Below are positions 43,678 through 53,292 of a stretch of 64,000 nt of DNA, piece after piece; the first letter of the stretch is position 1, and every line of letters starts with the position of its first letter. This stretch comes from Bacteroidota bacterium (GTDB lineage Bacteria; Bacteroidota; Ignavibacteria; Ignavibacteriales; Ignavibacteriaceae), in the NCBI GenBank assembly GCA_022708025.1, contig JAKIZM010000004.1, forward strand, positions 28,899-92,898. The letters are read 5' to 3'. A program made the translations under genes and the position numbers. The notes beneath the pieces are model-generated. The model was not told the DNA's origin. It ran no database searches and worked only from the letters and a program-made list of their open reading frames with translations.

Positions 43678-44541
43678 CTAACCGATATGTATTCTTGGTT
43701 CGATAACAGCAGGTTCTTTTTCTTTCAGGAAATTTTTCTCAAGATGTTCTTTTACTATTTTAAATGCACTATCAACATTATTACAAAAATGAAATAATTT
43801 AAGATCGTTTTCACCTATTACTCCCTGTTCAATCAATACATCAAAATTCACAACACTCTTCCAGTATTTTTCATCATAAATAACCACTGCTAATTTTTTT
43901 CTGATCTTTTCAGTCTGTACCAATGTTAAAATTTCAAACAGCTCGTCAAATGTTCCAAAACCTCCGGGAAAAACAATAAACGCTTTTGATAAATAAGCAA
44001 ACCAGAACTTGCGCATAAAAAAGTAATGAAACTCAAAGCTCAATTCTTTGGTAACATAACGATTAACAAATTGTTCAAAAGGAATGCTGATATTCAAGCC
44101 AACAGAATAACCGCCTGCTTTCTTAGCCCCTTTATTAGCAGCTTCCATAATTCCGGGACCTCCGCCGGTACAAACAATAAATCTGTTTGCAACAGTTTCA
44201 AGATTCATAGACCATTCTGTTATTCTCTTTGATAACTCAACTGCATCTTCATAATAGCGGGACATTTCAAGTCCATGCTGTGCTTTCCGCAAATTCTTAG
44301 CAAAATCAGGTGTTGATTTAGGATTGGCATTTTTGATTTTATTAAAATCTGATAACGCCTCTTTTTTTGATTTCAACCTTGCAGAACCGAAAAAAACTAT
44401 TGTATCCATTATTTTATGTTTCTTGAATCTTGCCTGCGGTTCAAGATATTCAGCAATCAGTCTTAATGTTCTGCCATCAGTAGAAGACATAAAATCAGTA
44501 TTTTGATATGCCTTTAATGTCTTTGATATTCTTGCCATCAA
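43678..44541 (-). CDS. LOG-family protein (TIGR00730-type nucleotide hydrolase)
   Basis: 287 residues. The family motifs are GGGPGIMEAANKGA and PGGFGTFDELFE, which bind the nucleotide and form the active site of LOG/YgdH-type proteins, a Rossmann fold often misnamed lysine decarboxylase. LOG enzymes release a base from nucleoside monophosphates. Additional N-terminal 60 residues (starting MMARISKTLKAYQNTDFM) and the C-terminal tail are typical of the longer subgroup. Cytoplasmic. Confidence 0.88.
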   Translation of the reverse strand: MMARISKTLKAYQNTDFMSSTDGRTLRLIAEYLEPQARFKKHKIMDTIVFFGSARLKSKKEALSDFNKIKNANPKSTPDFAKNLRKAQHGLEMSRYYEDAVELSKRITEWSMNLETVANRFIVCTGGGPGIMEAANKGAKKAGGYSVGLNISIPFEQFVNRYVTKELSFEFHYFFMRKFWFAYLSKAFIVFPGGFGTFDELFEILTLVQTEKIRKKLAVVIYDEKYWKSVVNFDVLIEQGVIGENDLKLFHFCNNVDSAFKIVKEHLEKNFLKEKEPAVIEPRIHIG

Positions 44542-44599
44542 TTACCTTTTTGTTTTATAATGATTTTTTTGAAATATAAAATCCAGAAAAGTTTATCTT

Positions 44600-44607
44600 T
44601 ATATTTG
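44600..44607 (+). promoter_or_regulatory. Bacteroidota-type -7 element before the PBP4 gene
   Basis: TATATTTG matches the TAnnTTTG consensus 62 bases before the PBP4 ATG, and lies between inverted arms AAAATCCAG and CTGGATTTT (about 44579 and 44618), which might be an operator or hairpin. Confidence 0.4.
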
Positions 44608-44668
44608 TAAAGAAAACCTGGATTTTGCTTTTAAATTAACGTGCAAATATAATTTTTTTTAATAAGAT

Positions 44669-45931
44669 ATGAAGAAAAAAATATTATTCTTTTTATTACT
44701 TGCTAATTTTATTTATGGCATCTCTAAAGAAGAAGTAGCAGATAGGATTAATAAAATACTTGCTTCACTTCCGGCAAATACTATTAGCGGTATTATAATA
44801 TATAATCCGCTTACTCAAGACACTATATTTTCTGTTAATGAAGGTAAACAAATGACACCTGCATCATTAACAAAATTATTTACTACTTCTGTAGCGCTTA
44901 ACATAATGGGTGAAAATCATCAGCTATCTACCAAACTCTTTACTGATGATATAAATATTACCGATAAGATAATTAACGGAAACCTTTATATAAAAGGATA
45001 TGGAAATTCCACATTCAGTGATTTTGATCTGCAGGAAATGGTAAATGAATTAATAAGTAAAGGAATTAAAAAAATAACCGGAAATATAATCGGTGATGAT
45101 ACATATCTGGATAATATTTACACCCGTGAAGACTGGATTGAAGGTGAAGGATCAAACATAAAACTGCCGCCCATTTCTGCATTGGTATTGGATAGAAATA
45201 AAACTGTAACACGTAAAAAGATAAAAAGAAGATTTAGATATATTACTGAAATGGCGAAAGACCCTTCGATATTTGCAGCTAACAGACTATTAGCAAAATT
45301 AAAAGAGAACAATATTGAAGTAGGAGGAAATTCTCAAAAAGTTAAAACGCCTGTTAAATCAACTCTCATTTCGCAAAAATCAATTTCACTAAGCGAACTA
45401 ATCGCCTTGATAAATAAACACAGCGATAACTTTTTAGCTGAATGTTTATTTAAAACACTTGGAGCTGAAGCAACCGGAGAACAGGGCAACTCTTTTTATT
45501 CACAGCAAGCAATTCAAAAATTTATAAAAGATAACAACATATATTTTTCAGGAACTGAAATTGTTGATGGTTCCGGAATTTCACGCTCCGATAAAGTAAC
45601 GCCTTTATCAATCAACGGTGTGCTTGAAAAAATGTACTTCGATCTTAATCACTTCGATGCATTTTATAATTCGCTGAGTATTGCAGGTGTAGATGGAACG
45701 CTCAGAGGCAGAATGATTGGAACATTTGCTGAAAATAATTTTCGTGGCAAAACCGGTACATTAAATGGTGTTTCGGGACTTGCCGGATATTTTACTACTC
45801 CTGATGGTGAAGATTATATTGTTACAATTATGTTTGAATTTACAAGAGGCGGATGGGGATATTACCGGGATATACAGGATCAAATTGTAGATGTTCTTTC
45901 AGAGTTAAATGTAAACAGCTCCGATCAGTAA
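44669..45931 (+). CDS. dacB: D-alanyl-D-alanine carboxypeptidase/endopeptidase (PBP4 type, S13 family)
   Basis: 420 residues. Signal peptide MKKKILFFLLLANFIYG, SxxK motif in PASLTKLF (Ser66, Lys69), SDN near 252 and KTG near 365 (RGKTGTLNGVSGLAGYF). This is the PBP4 pattern, with an insert (domains II-III) between the first two motifs. It trims or cleaves stem peptides of peptidoglycan in the periplasm. DacB naming reflects family, not organism-level proof. Confidence 0.92.
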   Translation: MKKKILFFLLLANFIYGISKEEVADRINKILASLPANTISGIIIYNPLTQDTIFSVNEGKQMTPASLTKLFTTSVALNIMGENHQLSTKLFTDDINITDKIINGNLYIKGYGNSTFSDFDLQEMVNELISKGIKKITGNIIGDDTYLDNIYTREDWIEGEGSNIKLPPISALVLDRNKTVTRKKIKRRFRYITEMAKDPSIFAANRLLAKLKENNIEVGGNSQKVKTPVKSTLISQKSISLSELIALINKHSDNFLAECLFKTLGAEATGEQGNSFYSQQAIQKFIKDNNIYFSGTEIVDGSGISRSDKVTPLSINGVLEKMYFDLNHFDAFYNSLSIAGVDGTLRGRMIGTFAENNFRGKTGTLNGVSGLAGYFTTPDGEDYIVTIMFEFTRGGWGYYRDIQDQIVDVLSELNVNSSDQ

Positions 45932-45940
45932 TCGGAGCTG
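45916..45940. terminator. Hairpin over the PBP4 stop codon
   Basis: CAGCTCCGAT (45916-45925) pairs with ATCGGAGCTG (45931-45940) with a five-base loop. It spans the dacB stop codon between convergent genes; there is no T tract of note, so termination is only probable. Confidence 0.5.
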
Positions 45941-45951
45941 ATAAATATTAA

Positions 45952-46290
45952 TTATTCGTTTGTTGGCGGTGTATTTTGAGGAGGAAGAGTTGGCTGAGTT
46001 GGTACATTTTGTCTTCCGCTTTCCTGAATCACACTTCTTTGTTCAGCAGTAGTTTGACCGGGCAAAAAGAATAAATTTACCACCAATGCAATAACAGCTA
46101 AAGCACCGGCTAACCACCAGGTAGCTTTACTTAAGAAATCTGCTGTTCTGCGGGTTCCAAACATAGTACCCATTCCACCGACACCACCAAATGTACCGGC
46201 TAATCCACCACCTTTGCTTGATTGCAATAAAACAATAACAATCAAAAGTATGGCGGCAATTGTTGCTATCAACACTAATAAAGTATACAT
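45952..46290 (-). CDS. secG: Preprotein translocase subunit SecG
   Basis: 112 residues. Two transmembrane helices (about 3-22 and 56-76) flank the conserved cytoplasmic loop LLQSSKGGGLAGTFGGVGGMGTMFGTRRTADFL, in which QSSKGGGLA and the TMFGTRR segment are characteristic of SecG. It joins SecYE in the membrane. The proline/glutamine-rich tail is longer than in E. coli. tRNA-Met lies just upstream on the same strand. Confidence 0.94.
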   Translation of the reverse strand: MYTLLVLIATIAAILLIVIVLLQSSKGGGLAGTFGGVGGMGTMFGTRRTADFLSKATWWLAGALAVIALVVNLFFLPGQTTAEQRSVIQESGRQNVPTQPTLPPQNTPPTNE

Positions 46291-46311
46291 AAATATATCT
46301 CCTTAATATTG

Positions 46312-46385
46312 TAGCGGGGGAGGGATTCGAACCCCCGACACGTGGATTATGATTCCACTGCTCTAACCTACTGAGCTACCCCGCC
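46312..46385 (-). tRNA. tRNA-Met (anticodon CAT, elongator type)
   Basis: 74 bases. Acceptor stem GGCGGGG/CCCCGCT, D arm TAGCTCAGTAGGTTAGAGC, anticodon stem GTGGA/TCCAC around ATCATAA giving CAT, T arm GGGGG TTCGAAT CCCTC. A wobble G-U opens the acceptor. The absence of the three G-C pairs of initiator tRNA in the anticodon stem argues for elongator Met; a lysidine-modified Ile2 tRNA cannot be fully excluded. Confidence 0.9.
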
Positions 46386-46440
46386 AAATTTGAGCCGTAA
46401 ATATAAATCTTTGAGCCTAAAATTCAAATTATTAGTAATA

Positions 46441-47430
46441 TTATTGATTATCTAACGTTTTCCACAATATATCAATAAGTTGATCAATTCCCTGCCCTGT
46501 AATTGATGAGAAAATTAAGGTTGGAGTTTTAATTTTTTTAAATTTTAACTTTTGCAAATCAGATATTTCTTCTTCAGGAACAAGATCTGATTTAGAAATT
46601 GAAACAATTATTTGTTTCTCAACTAATTTTTTACTGTATTTTTTTAACTCATTATACAATGTATCAAAATCCTTTTGATAGTCCTCAGAAGTTATATCAA
46701 TCAGAAAAAGTAATATCTTTGTTCTTTCAATATGCCGTAGAAACTTTAATCCCAATCCTTTCCCCTGATGAGCACCTTCAATTATTCCCGGAATATCAGC
46801 AACAGTAAAACTCTGAAATTCTTTGTATCTGACGATACCGAGATTGGGTTCTAAAGTTGTAAATGGATAATCTGCTATTTTAGGTCTGGCTGCTGAAATT
46901 TTGGAAATTAATGTAGATTTTCCTGCATTCGGAAATCCTACTAATCCAACATCTGCAATAAGTTTTAACTCAAGTATAAGTTTTGCATAATTGCCGGGCT
47001 TACCAGTAGTTGCAAAGCGCGGAGTCCTACGGGTTGGAGTAGCAAAGTTACTGTTCCCTTTACCACCAATACCACCATTAAATAAAATTTTTCTATCACC
47101 ACTTTCCGACAAATCCAAAAGCACTTCATTTGTCTCAGCATCTTTCACTACTGTTCCTGTTGGAACTTTTATAACAACGTCTTTTCCGTTTTTGCCATCT
47201 TTAAGGGAACTGCCGCCCGGTTGACCATTGCCGGCAAAAAATTTTCTTTTGTATTTAAAATCCAATAGAGTTGATAGATTTGAATGGGCTTCGAAAATAA
47301 CGCTGCCTCCGCGCCCGCCATTACCGCCGGATGGACCACCTTTGGGAACATACTTTTCTCTTCTGAAAGTTACAGCTCCATCTCCGCCTTTACCCGAGCT
47401 AACTTCAATTTGAGCATAATCAATGAACAT
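46441..47430 (-). CDS. obgE: Obg-family GTPase
   Basis: 329 residues. A glycine-rich Obg fold (VSSGKGGDGAVTFRREKYVPKGGPSGG ... GGNGQPGGSS-like repeats) fills 1-158, then a G domain with G1 GFPNAGKST near 166, switch I FTTLEPNLGI, G3 VADIPGIIEGA near 213 and a G4 SKSD segment near 282. It binds the 50S subunit in ribosome maturation and stress signalling. The C-terminal OCT domain is missing, as in many Bacteroidota. It overlaps the stop of the next upstream gene by one base. Confidence 0.95.
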   Translation of the reverse strand: MFIDYAQIEVSSGKGGDGAVTFRREKYVPKGGPSGGNGGRGGSVIFEAHSNLSTLLDFKYKRKFFAGNGQPGGSSLKDGKNGKDVVIKVPTGTVVKDAETNEVLLDLSESGDRKILFNGGIGGKGNSNFATPTRRTPRFATTGKPGNYAKLILELKLIADVGLVGFPNAGKSTLISKISAARPKIADYPFTTLEPNLGIVRYKEFQSFTVADIPGIIEGAHQGKGLGLKFLRHIERTKILLFLIDITSEDYQKDFDTLYNELKKYSKKLVEKQIIVSISKSDLVPEEEISDLQKLKFKKIKTPTLIFSSITGQGIDQLIDILWKTLDNQ

Positions 47431-49229
47431 TAAATTTCTACATTAAAAAATTTAGCTACAGCACCCTTCAACATTGCAGCTTCTTTGCTGTGAGGCTTAA
47501 TTCTGGCATATTTAAAAACATTATCAAGGATATGACTTGCTTCTTCGTAATTACTGCATTCGCTCATCTTCTCAACAGTATTAGCAAAATCCTCACTGTC
47601 AGAATTAAAAAGATTTTTTATAATCTTATCAATTTCTTTTTTTGTTAAATAACTAAAAATATCTTCGGATTTAGTTTTTAGCTTTGATTTATACTCTGTT
47701 TCTTGTTCTGATTCTTTTCCTTTTTCCTCTGATTCAACCGGTGGAAGGTCTTTTTCAAAATCAATATTATCTAATGATACTCCTTCATCTTTTGAATCCT
47801 GTATTTCCAACTCACGTTCAAGTTTTAATGCATTGATATCAGTATCAATTTCTAAGTCCTGATCAACTTCAAAATTTTCTTGTAGTATGTCATTGTCATC
47901 ATCAATAGAAATTTCGAGTTCATTGTCATAAAAGTTTAAAAGATCTTCCTGTTCTTTATCATCAAGAATAATAATCTCTCCATTATCAGCTTTTTCAATT
48001 TCTTCAGTAAGATTGGATAACAATTCTTCTTCTGTTAAAGGTGTTTCCTGAACTGGTTCCAATACATCAACCTTCTTTATATCTTCAATTATTTCTTCAC
48101 TTTTTTCTTCAATAACAGGTTCTTTATATTCCTCGTTTACTACAACAACATAATCAGGAGATTTTTCATCTTTGATTCCATCGTCAGGAATCATATTCAC
48201 TACTTCATCTTCAATAATCTTATCTGGCTTTTCATCTTCTGTAATAACGAATTGGGTTTCTTCAGTACTTTGAGTTATTTCTATATCTGTTTTTTCATCG
48301 ACGAAATCAGAGCTTTCTTTTTCATCTTCCTGAAGAATATCTTCTTTTACAATTTCATCCTCACTATCAACAAAATCATCTGAAATATATTCTTCAGCTA
48401 AAGGATTATCAAAATGCTTATCATCAGGAAGCTTTTCATCTTTACTGGTTTCTTCAACAAATAGAGAATCGATATTTAAAGTGGAATATAAAACTTTTCT
48501 GATCTCGTCAATATCAGATTTCTTTTTCCCGGAGTTCACATAGGTTCTTTTGAGTTTAAATATCAGCTCAGTTAAGTTTTTTTCTTTCAGAAAATGTTCT
48601 ACTGACTCAATTGCAACAGAAGATTTATTTAATCCGCCTATACTGAAATAATCAGCAATTGCGTAAAGTGCATTATCAACAAGTTTACTTTGATGAAGTG
48701 TAAAAAGTTCACGATCAATTTTATTTACTATAAGTTCAAATTCTGTTACGGTAACATTCAAGATTTTTTTCTTAGACAGATACGCCAGAAAAACATTGTT
48801 CAGATATTCATAATAATAAATATAATTGAACATCTTTTGTATTTCGTTTACAGAAACTGATTTGTTATTACCAAAAATCAGTTTGGATAAAGACCATTTC
48901 GGTCTTACAACATAATTTGCGTTAAAAGAAACAGCCTGCAATATTATGTTTTTAATATCCTCATAAGAAATTTTCTTGGTCTTTTTTATCTCAATTCCTA
49001 TCAGATCAAAGTAATTTGAGATTTCCTTTCCGGAATAATCAAATAAAGAATTCTCAATCAGTTTCTTACGATCCTCGTAGATGAGATAATCAATTTCTCC
49101 CTCCACATATTTTTTTATAGCAGGATGGATATCTGTTGCCAATATTTTTTCAACTGTTATAAAAGATCCAAGTTCCTTAATCTTATTTAAGGAAAAATCA
49201 CTTATAAATTTTATTTCATTTTCAAACAT
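47430..49229 (-). CDS. Large acidic protein of unknown function, coupled to obg
   Basis: 599 residues, no signal peptide or transmembrane helix. The N-terminal about 240 residues look folded and helical (SKLIFGNNKSVSVNEIQKMFNYIYYYEYLNN). Residues about 270-510 are very rich in Asp and Glu, disordered and without repeats of fixed length. The last 75 residues (SYLTKKEIDKIIKNLF ... KEAAMLKGAVAKFFNVEI) look folded again. No family recognised. The stop overlaps the obg start by one base, so the two are translated together; a link to ribosome assembly is inference only. Confidence 0.6.
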   Translation of the reverse strand: MFENEIKFISDFSLNKIKELGSFITVEKILATDIHPAIKKYVEGEIDYLIYEDRKKLIENSLFDYSGKEISNYFDLIGIEIKKTKKISYEDIKNIILQAVSFNANYVVRPKWSLSKLIFGNNKSVSVNEIQKMFNYIYYYEYLNNVFLAYLSKKKILNVTVTEFELIVNKIDRELFTLHQSKLVDNALYAIADYFSIGGLNKSSVAIESVEHFLKEKNLTELIFKLKRTYVNSGKKKSDIDEIRKVLYSTLNIDSLFVEETSKDEKLPDDKHFDNPLAEEYISDDFVDSEDEIVKEDILQEDEKESSDFVDEKTDIEITQSTEETQFVITEDEKPDKIIEDEVVNMIPDDGIKDEKSPDYVVVVNEEYKEPVIEEKSEEIIEDIKKVDVLEPVQETPLTEEELLSNLTEEIEKADNGEIIILDDKEQEDLLNFYDNELEISIDDDNDILQENFEVDQDLEIDTDINALKLERELEIQDSKDEGVSLDNIDFEKDLPPVESEEKGKESEQETEYKSKLKTKSEDIFSYLTKKEIDKIIKNLFNSDSEDFANTVEKMSECSNYEEASHILDNVFKYARIKPHSKEAAMLKGAVAKFFNVEI

Positions 49230-49262
49230 TTTAAATTCTTTTAGTTTAATTACTTAGTAAAA

Positions 49263-49319
49263 TAAAAAAAAATCCCGATTAAGGCTATGCCTTACAGCGG
49301 GCAAAACCAAAATCGGGAT
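49263..49319 (-). terminator. Composite terminator after the sdhCAB operon
   Basis: On the minus strand ATCCCGATT (49311-49319) pairs with AATCGGGAT (49272-49280), enclosing an inner hairpin TAAGGC-ATA-GCCTTA, and is followed by a run of T at 49263-49271. It lies between sdhB and the next gene. Confidence 0.75.
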
Positions 49320-49350
49320 AAATTTTCATAAAACTATAAGTTTTTAATAT

Positions 49351-50121
49351 TTACACTTCAACTTCCGGATTCTTAACTTTAGCCATAACATATTCTCTGT
49401 TCATTCTTGCAATATTAGCAACAGATATACCTTTAGGGCATTCGGCTTCACAGGCATAGGTATTCGTACAACTTCCAAATCCAAGTTCATCCATTACCTT
49501 AACCATTCTTTCTACTCTGCGATAACGCTCCGGCTGTCCCTGAGGTAATAAAGCATATTGTGATACTTTAGCAGATACAAACAGCACTGCTGAAGCATTT
49601 TTACAAGCTGCTACACAAGCTCCGCAGCCAATACAAGCCGCAGCATCCATCGCAAGACTTGCCTTTTCTTTCGCAATTGGTATTTCATTAGCATCCGGTA
49701 TACCGCCAGTATTAACAGAGATATAACCTCCTGCCTGAAGAATTTTATCAAAGGCTGAACGATCCACCATCAAATCCTTAATAACCGGAAATGCTTTTGC
49801 TCTGAACGGCTCAACCCAAATTGTCTCTCCGTCTTTAAAGTTTCTCATATGAAGTTGACAGGTTGCAATTTTTTGTAAAGGACCGTGTGGACGACCGTTG
49901 ATTACTAAACCACAGGTTCCGCAAATTCCTTCGCGGCAATCACTTTCAAAATGAATTGCTTCCTGATCCTTAGCTTCAAGTTCGTTGTTTATTTCATCCA
50001 GCATTTCAAGAAATGAAGCATCAGGGGAAACCTGAACTTTGTATTCAACAAAGCTGCCGACAGATTTAGAATTTTTTTGTCTCCAAATTTGCAGAGTCAG
50101 ATTTATTTTTTTTGCTTCCAT
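49351..50121 (-). CDS. sdhB: Succinate dehydrogenase/fumarate reductase iron-sulphur subunit
   Basis: 256 residues. The plant-type ferredoxin domain carries [15 protein letters not shown] (with a further cysteine in ATCQLHM), for the [2Fe-2S] cluster, and the C-terminal bacterial ferredoxin domain has [15 protein letters not shown] and [15 protein letters not shown] for [4Fe-4S] and [3Fe-4S]. It passes electrons between flavoprotein and quinone. The order sdhC-sdhA-sdhB and length fit the b558-type class common in Bacteroidota. Direction of reaction cannot be told from sequence alone. Confidence 0.95.
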   Translation of the reverse strand: MEAKKINLTLQIWRQKNSKSVGSFVEYKVQVSPDASFLEMLDEINNELEAKDQEAIHFESDCREGICGTCGLVINGRPHGPLQKIATCQLHMRNFKDGETIWVEPFRAKAFPVIKDLMVDRSAFDKILQAGGYISVNTGGIPDANEIPIAKEKASLAMDAAACIGCGACVAACKNASAVLFVSAKVSQYALLPQGQPERYRRVERMVKVMDELGFGSCTNTYACEAECPKGISVANIARMNREYVMAKVKNPEVEV

Positions 50122-52031
50122 TATTTGTAACTCCTTATCGCTGGTTTTACATATTCAAATTCAAGTGGTTCCTTGTGAAGATTCCATTTGTTTTCTCCTG
50201 CAAACTCCCAGGCAGAAACATAAGAATAATTCTGGTCATCTCGTTTAGCTTCTCCATCTTCAAACTGATATTCTTCTCTAAAGTGTCCGCCGCAGGATTC
50301 ATTTCTATCCAGTGCATCAAGAGCCATAAGTTCACCTAATTCAAAATAATCAATAAGCCTGCCTGCTCTTTCAAGAGTTTGATTAACATCATCACCACTA
50401 CCAGGAATAGTAACATTTTTCCAGAACTCATCTTTCAGTTCTCTTATTTCATCAATAGCTTCTTTTAATCCTTTTTCGTTACGTGCCATACCAACTTTAT
50501 TCCACATTACTCTTCCTAGATGCTTATGAATGTCATCAACGGTTCTTTTTCCTTTTATTGAAAGAAGCTTATTGGTTATGTCTCTGACATTATTAGCAAC
50601 TTTTTCAAATTCCGGATGATCAGTTTTTACAAGAGTAGGTTTATCGCCTGCAAGATAATTACCCATTGTATAAGGAATGACAAAGTAACCATCAGCTAAG
50701 CCCTGCATTAATGCAGACGCGCCTAAACGATTTGCTCCGTGATCCGAAAAATTAGCTTCGCCAAGGATAAATAATCCCGGGATATTACTCATAAGATTGT
50801 AATCCACCCATAAGCCGCCCATTGTGTAATGCGGTGCAGGATATATCATCATCGGGCACTCGTAAGGATGTTCGCCTGTAATTGTTTCATAGATTTCAAA
50901 AAGATTTCCGTAGCGCTCTTCAATAACATGTTTTCCGAGTCTTTTAATAGCATCTCTGAAATCCAAATATACTGCATGACCGCCTTTTACTCCTCTTCCT
51001 TCATCACACACTTCTTTTGCAGCTCGGGATGAAATATCTCTAGGAGAAAGATTACCAAACGAAGGATATTTTCTTTCAAGATAGTAATCTCTTTCATCTT
51101 CAGGTATATCATTTGGATTTCGCATATCACCTTTTTTCTTTGAAACCCACACTCTACCATCATTACGCAAAGATTCACTCATCAACGTAAGTTTAGATTG
51201 TGAATCACCGTGTAAAGGCAAACAAGTCGGATGTATTTGAGTAAAACAAGGATTTGCGAAAAACGCACCATGTTTATGTGCCCGCCAGATAGCAGTTACA
51301 TTACAATTCTTTGCATTAGTTGAAAGGAAATAAACATTCGAATAACCACCGGTTGCAAGCACAACGGCATGTGCAGAATATTTTTCAATTTCACCTGTTA
51401 AAAGATTCCGGCATACAATTCCTTTTGCAATACCATCTATAACCACCAGATCAAGCATCTCTCTGCGGGTAAAAAGTTTTACCGTACCTTTATCAATTTG
51501 TCTGTTTAATGCACTTACAGCGCCGAGTAATAATTGCTGTCCCGTTTGTCCTCTTGCATAAAAAGTTCTAGAAACCTGAGCGCCGCCAAATGATCTGTTA
51601 TCAAGTAAACCGCCGTATTCTCTGGCAAATGGAACGCCTTGTGCAACACATTGATCAATAATATTTCCGCTTACTTCCGATAGGCGATAAACATTTGCTT
51701 CTCTAGCTCTAAAATCACCGCCTTTTACTGTATCATAAAATAATCTGTAAACAGAATCGCCGTCGTTCTGATAATTTTTTGCAGCATTAATACCGCCTTG
51801 AGCGGAAATACTGTGTGCTCTTCTGGCACTATCGTGATATGTAAAAGCAAGTACATTATAACCAAGTTCACCAAAAGAAGCTGCTGCAGATGCTCCTGCC
51901 AAACCTGTTCCAACTACAATTATTGAATACTTCCTTTTATTAGCCGGATTAACAAGTTTCATATTGAACTTATGATTAGTCCACTTTTCTGAAATATTTC
52001 CCGCTGGTATTTTTGAATCAAGTTTTGACAT
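50121..52031 (-). CDS. sdhA: Succinate dehydrogenase/fumarate reductase flavoprotein subunit
   Basis: 636 residues. FAD binding is shown by [21 protein letters not shown] (about 34-54) and the His for covalent FAD in [15 protein letters not shown]. Active-site segments [10 protein letters not shown] and [17 protein letters not shown] are present. It interconverts succinate and fumarate on the cytoplasmic side. It overlaps sdhC and sdhB by one base each, showing strict translational coupling of the operon. Confidence 0.96.
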   Translation of the reverse strand: MSKLDSKIPAGNISEKWTNHKFNMKLVNPANKRKYSIIVVGTGLAGASAAASFGELGYNVLAFTYHDSARRAHSISAQGGINAAKNYQNDGDSVYRLFYDTVKGGDFRAREANVYRLSEVSGNIIDQCVAQGVPFAREYGGLLDNRSFGGAQVSRTFYARGQTGQQLLLGAVSALNRQIDKGTVKLFTRREMLDLVVIDGIAKGIVCRNLLTGEIEKYSAHAVVLATGGYSNVYFLSTNAKNCNVTAIWRAHKHGAFFANPCFTQIHPTCLPLHGDSQSKLTLMSESLRNDGRVWVSKKKGDMRNPNDIPEDERDYYLERKYPSFGNLSPRDISSRAAKEVCDEGRGVKGGHAVYLDFRDAIKRLGKHVIEERYGNLFEIYETITGEHPYECPMMIYPAPHYTMGGLWVDYNLMSNIPGLFILGEANFSDHGANRLGASALMQGLADGYFVIPYTMGNYLAGDKPTLVKTDHPEFEKVANNVRDITNKLLSIKGKRTVDDIHKHLGRVMWNKVGMARNEKGLKEAIDEIRELKDEFWKNVTIPGSGDDVNQTLERAGRLIDYFELGELMALDALDRNESCGGHFREEYQFEDGEAKRDDQNYSYVSAWEFAGENKWNLHKEPLEFEYVKPAIRSYK

Positions 52032-52702
52032 CAGTTACCTCCTCCTAATAAAAAATAAATTGGCATCGAGGCAAAACCTAAAGCCATAATAATTGCATAA
52101 GCAGTTCCGATCTTTTTGATCCATGGTGTATATTTTTTATGATTCCAGCCAAAAGTCTGGAAAGCAGATTGAAATCCATGATTAAGATGATAACCGAGCA
52201 AGATCATTGCAATAACATAAAGAATAGCATACCACCACATATTAAAGAAATATACAACCATTGCATAGTACTGATGATCATCAGCCATTTGCAAAGGATC
52301 ATATACATTGAATCTCCAGAAAAATGTACCGAGATGAAGAACCAGGAAAATAAATATGATAGAACCGGTTAAAAACATTGTTCTGGAAAAAACATCGCTG
52401 TTTTCCGGAGAACCGTTTATTTTGTTTTTTGGTCCTTTGGATCTTTTATTTGTTATCCACAGCCTTGTTCCGTTAAGGATATGAATAACAAAAGCCGTAA
52501 GTAAAACTACTTCGATAACACGAATTAAAGGCTTTATTGCATCTAATGCCAGAACATAGGCATTAAATGCATCTTCACCTAAAAACAAAGAAAGATTTCC
52601 AATCAAATGGACAATCAAAAATATCAGTAAAAAACTTCCGGTCAGCGCCATCATAAATTTTTTACCGATAGAAGAATTAATAAATTTGAATACCCAGCCC
52701 AT
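52031..52702 (-). CDS. sdhC: Succinate dehydrogenase/fumarate reductase cytochrome b subunit
   Basis: 223 residues with five transmembrane helices, the b558 type. Heme-ligand histidines lie in [35 protein letters not shown] and [19 protein letters not shown]. It anchors SdhAB and transfers electrons to quinone in the membrane. It is the first gene of the operon; its upstream region (52703-52911) shows no clear promoter on the minus strand. Confidence 0.93.
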   Translation of the reverse strand: MGWVFKFINSSIGKKFMMALTGSFLLIFLIVHLIGNLSLFLGEDAFNAYVLALDAIKPLIRVIEVVLLTAFVIHILNGTRLWITNKRSKGPKNKINGSPENSDVFSRTMFLTGSIIFIFLVLHLGTFFWRFNVYDPLQMADDHQYYAMVVYFFNMWWYAILYVIAMILLGYHLNHGFQSAFQTFGWNHKKYTPWIKKIGTAYAIIMALGFASMPIYFLLGGGN

Positions 52703-52911
52703 TAATAGCTCCTTTTAAATGAAGAATGATTATTAGCTGATATTAATTTGAATTTTATATTGATTAATAAATAGAAAGATTTTTTGTTGTTGATATATGA
52801 AGATTTATTTAACAGCATTAAAAATTAAATAAATTTATTAAATGCACAAAAACTTAGTTGCAACTTAGAAAAAAAAAGTCAACTCAAAAAGTAATTTGAT
52901 ATTTTTTTTTA

Positions 52912-52943
52912 TTTGAACCACAACAAATTAAAACATATCTTTG
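52912..52943 (+). promoter_or_regulatory. Bacteroidota-type promoter of the cobalamin riboswitch operon
   Basis: TTTG (52912-52915) and TATCTTTG (52936-52943) are separated by 20 bases, matching the -33/-7 (TTTG / TAnnTTTG) promoter. The expected start is about 52950, just upstream of the riboswitch P1 stem. The remaining part of the intergenic space 52703-52911 shows no gene. Confidence 0.75.
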
Positions 52944-52961
52944 TATACGTTCTTTGAACAG

Positions 52962-53176
52962 GATTTGCGGTTTCCCACTCAATATTTTGAGCAAGGGAAA
53001 TTATAGGAAAGAACGGTGATTCTGTAATACAGAAAATTCCGTCGCTGTCGCGCAACTGTGAATATCATTTTGTTGCAGTGTTAATTCTTCAATATAAAAT
53101 GCTCAATGAGTCTCATTGAACATTTAACACTTAACATTGAACATTTTGTTAAAAGCCAGGAGACCTGCCGTAAATC
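52962..53176 (+). promoter_or_regulatory. Cobalamin (B12) riboswitch
   Basis: Ends are joined by P1, GATTTGCGG (52962-52970) against CCGTAAATC (53168-53176, one G-U). Conserved core sequence follows: GGGAAA near 52995, GGTGATTCTG near 53015, CGCAACTGTGA near 53051-53061 and GCCAGGAGACCTGCC near 53155-53169. This is the adenosyl/methylcobalamin aptamer of RF00174 type. The peripheral arm between CTGTGA and GCCAGG is about 90 bases of AT-rich repetitive sequence, larger than usual. It precedes a BtuB-like receptor, as expected. Confidence 0.9.
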
Positions 53177-53292
53177 AATTAATCAACCACCTTCGCGTAA
53201 AAGGTAAGATTAACGATACTATCTTTTTACCTGTCGTTTTATCTCAACTTAATTTCGCGAGGTTACTAATAATTTTTTTAGGAGTAACTTCT

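Noticed and set aside
44579..44626. Inverted arms AAAATCCAG/CTGGATTTT as a terminator before PBP4
   Set aside because: The loop of about 30 bases is long and it encloses a -7 element, so an operator or chance is more likely than termination.
46312..46385. tRNA-Ile2 with a lysidine-modified CAT anticodon
   Set aside because: The body sequence resembles Bacteroidota elongator tRNA-Met more closely, though this rests on memory of such genes.
53137..53292. Extended N-terminus of the TonB-dependent receptor in the same frame
   Set aside because: That stretch is the 3' part of the cobalamin riboswitch and lacks a signal peptide; the start at 53293 has a ribosome binding site and a signal peptide.
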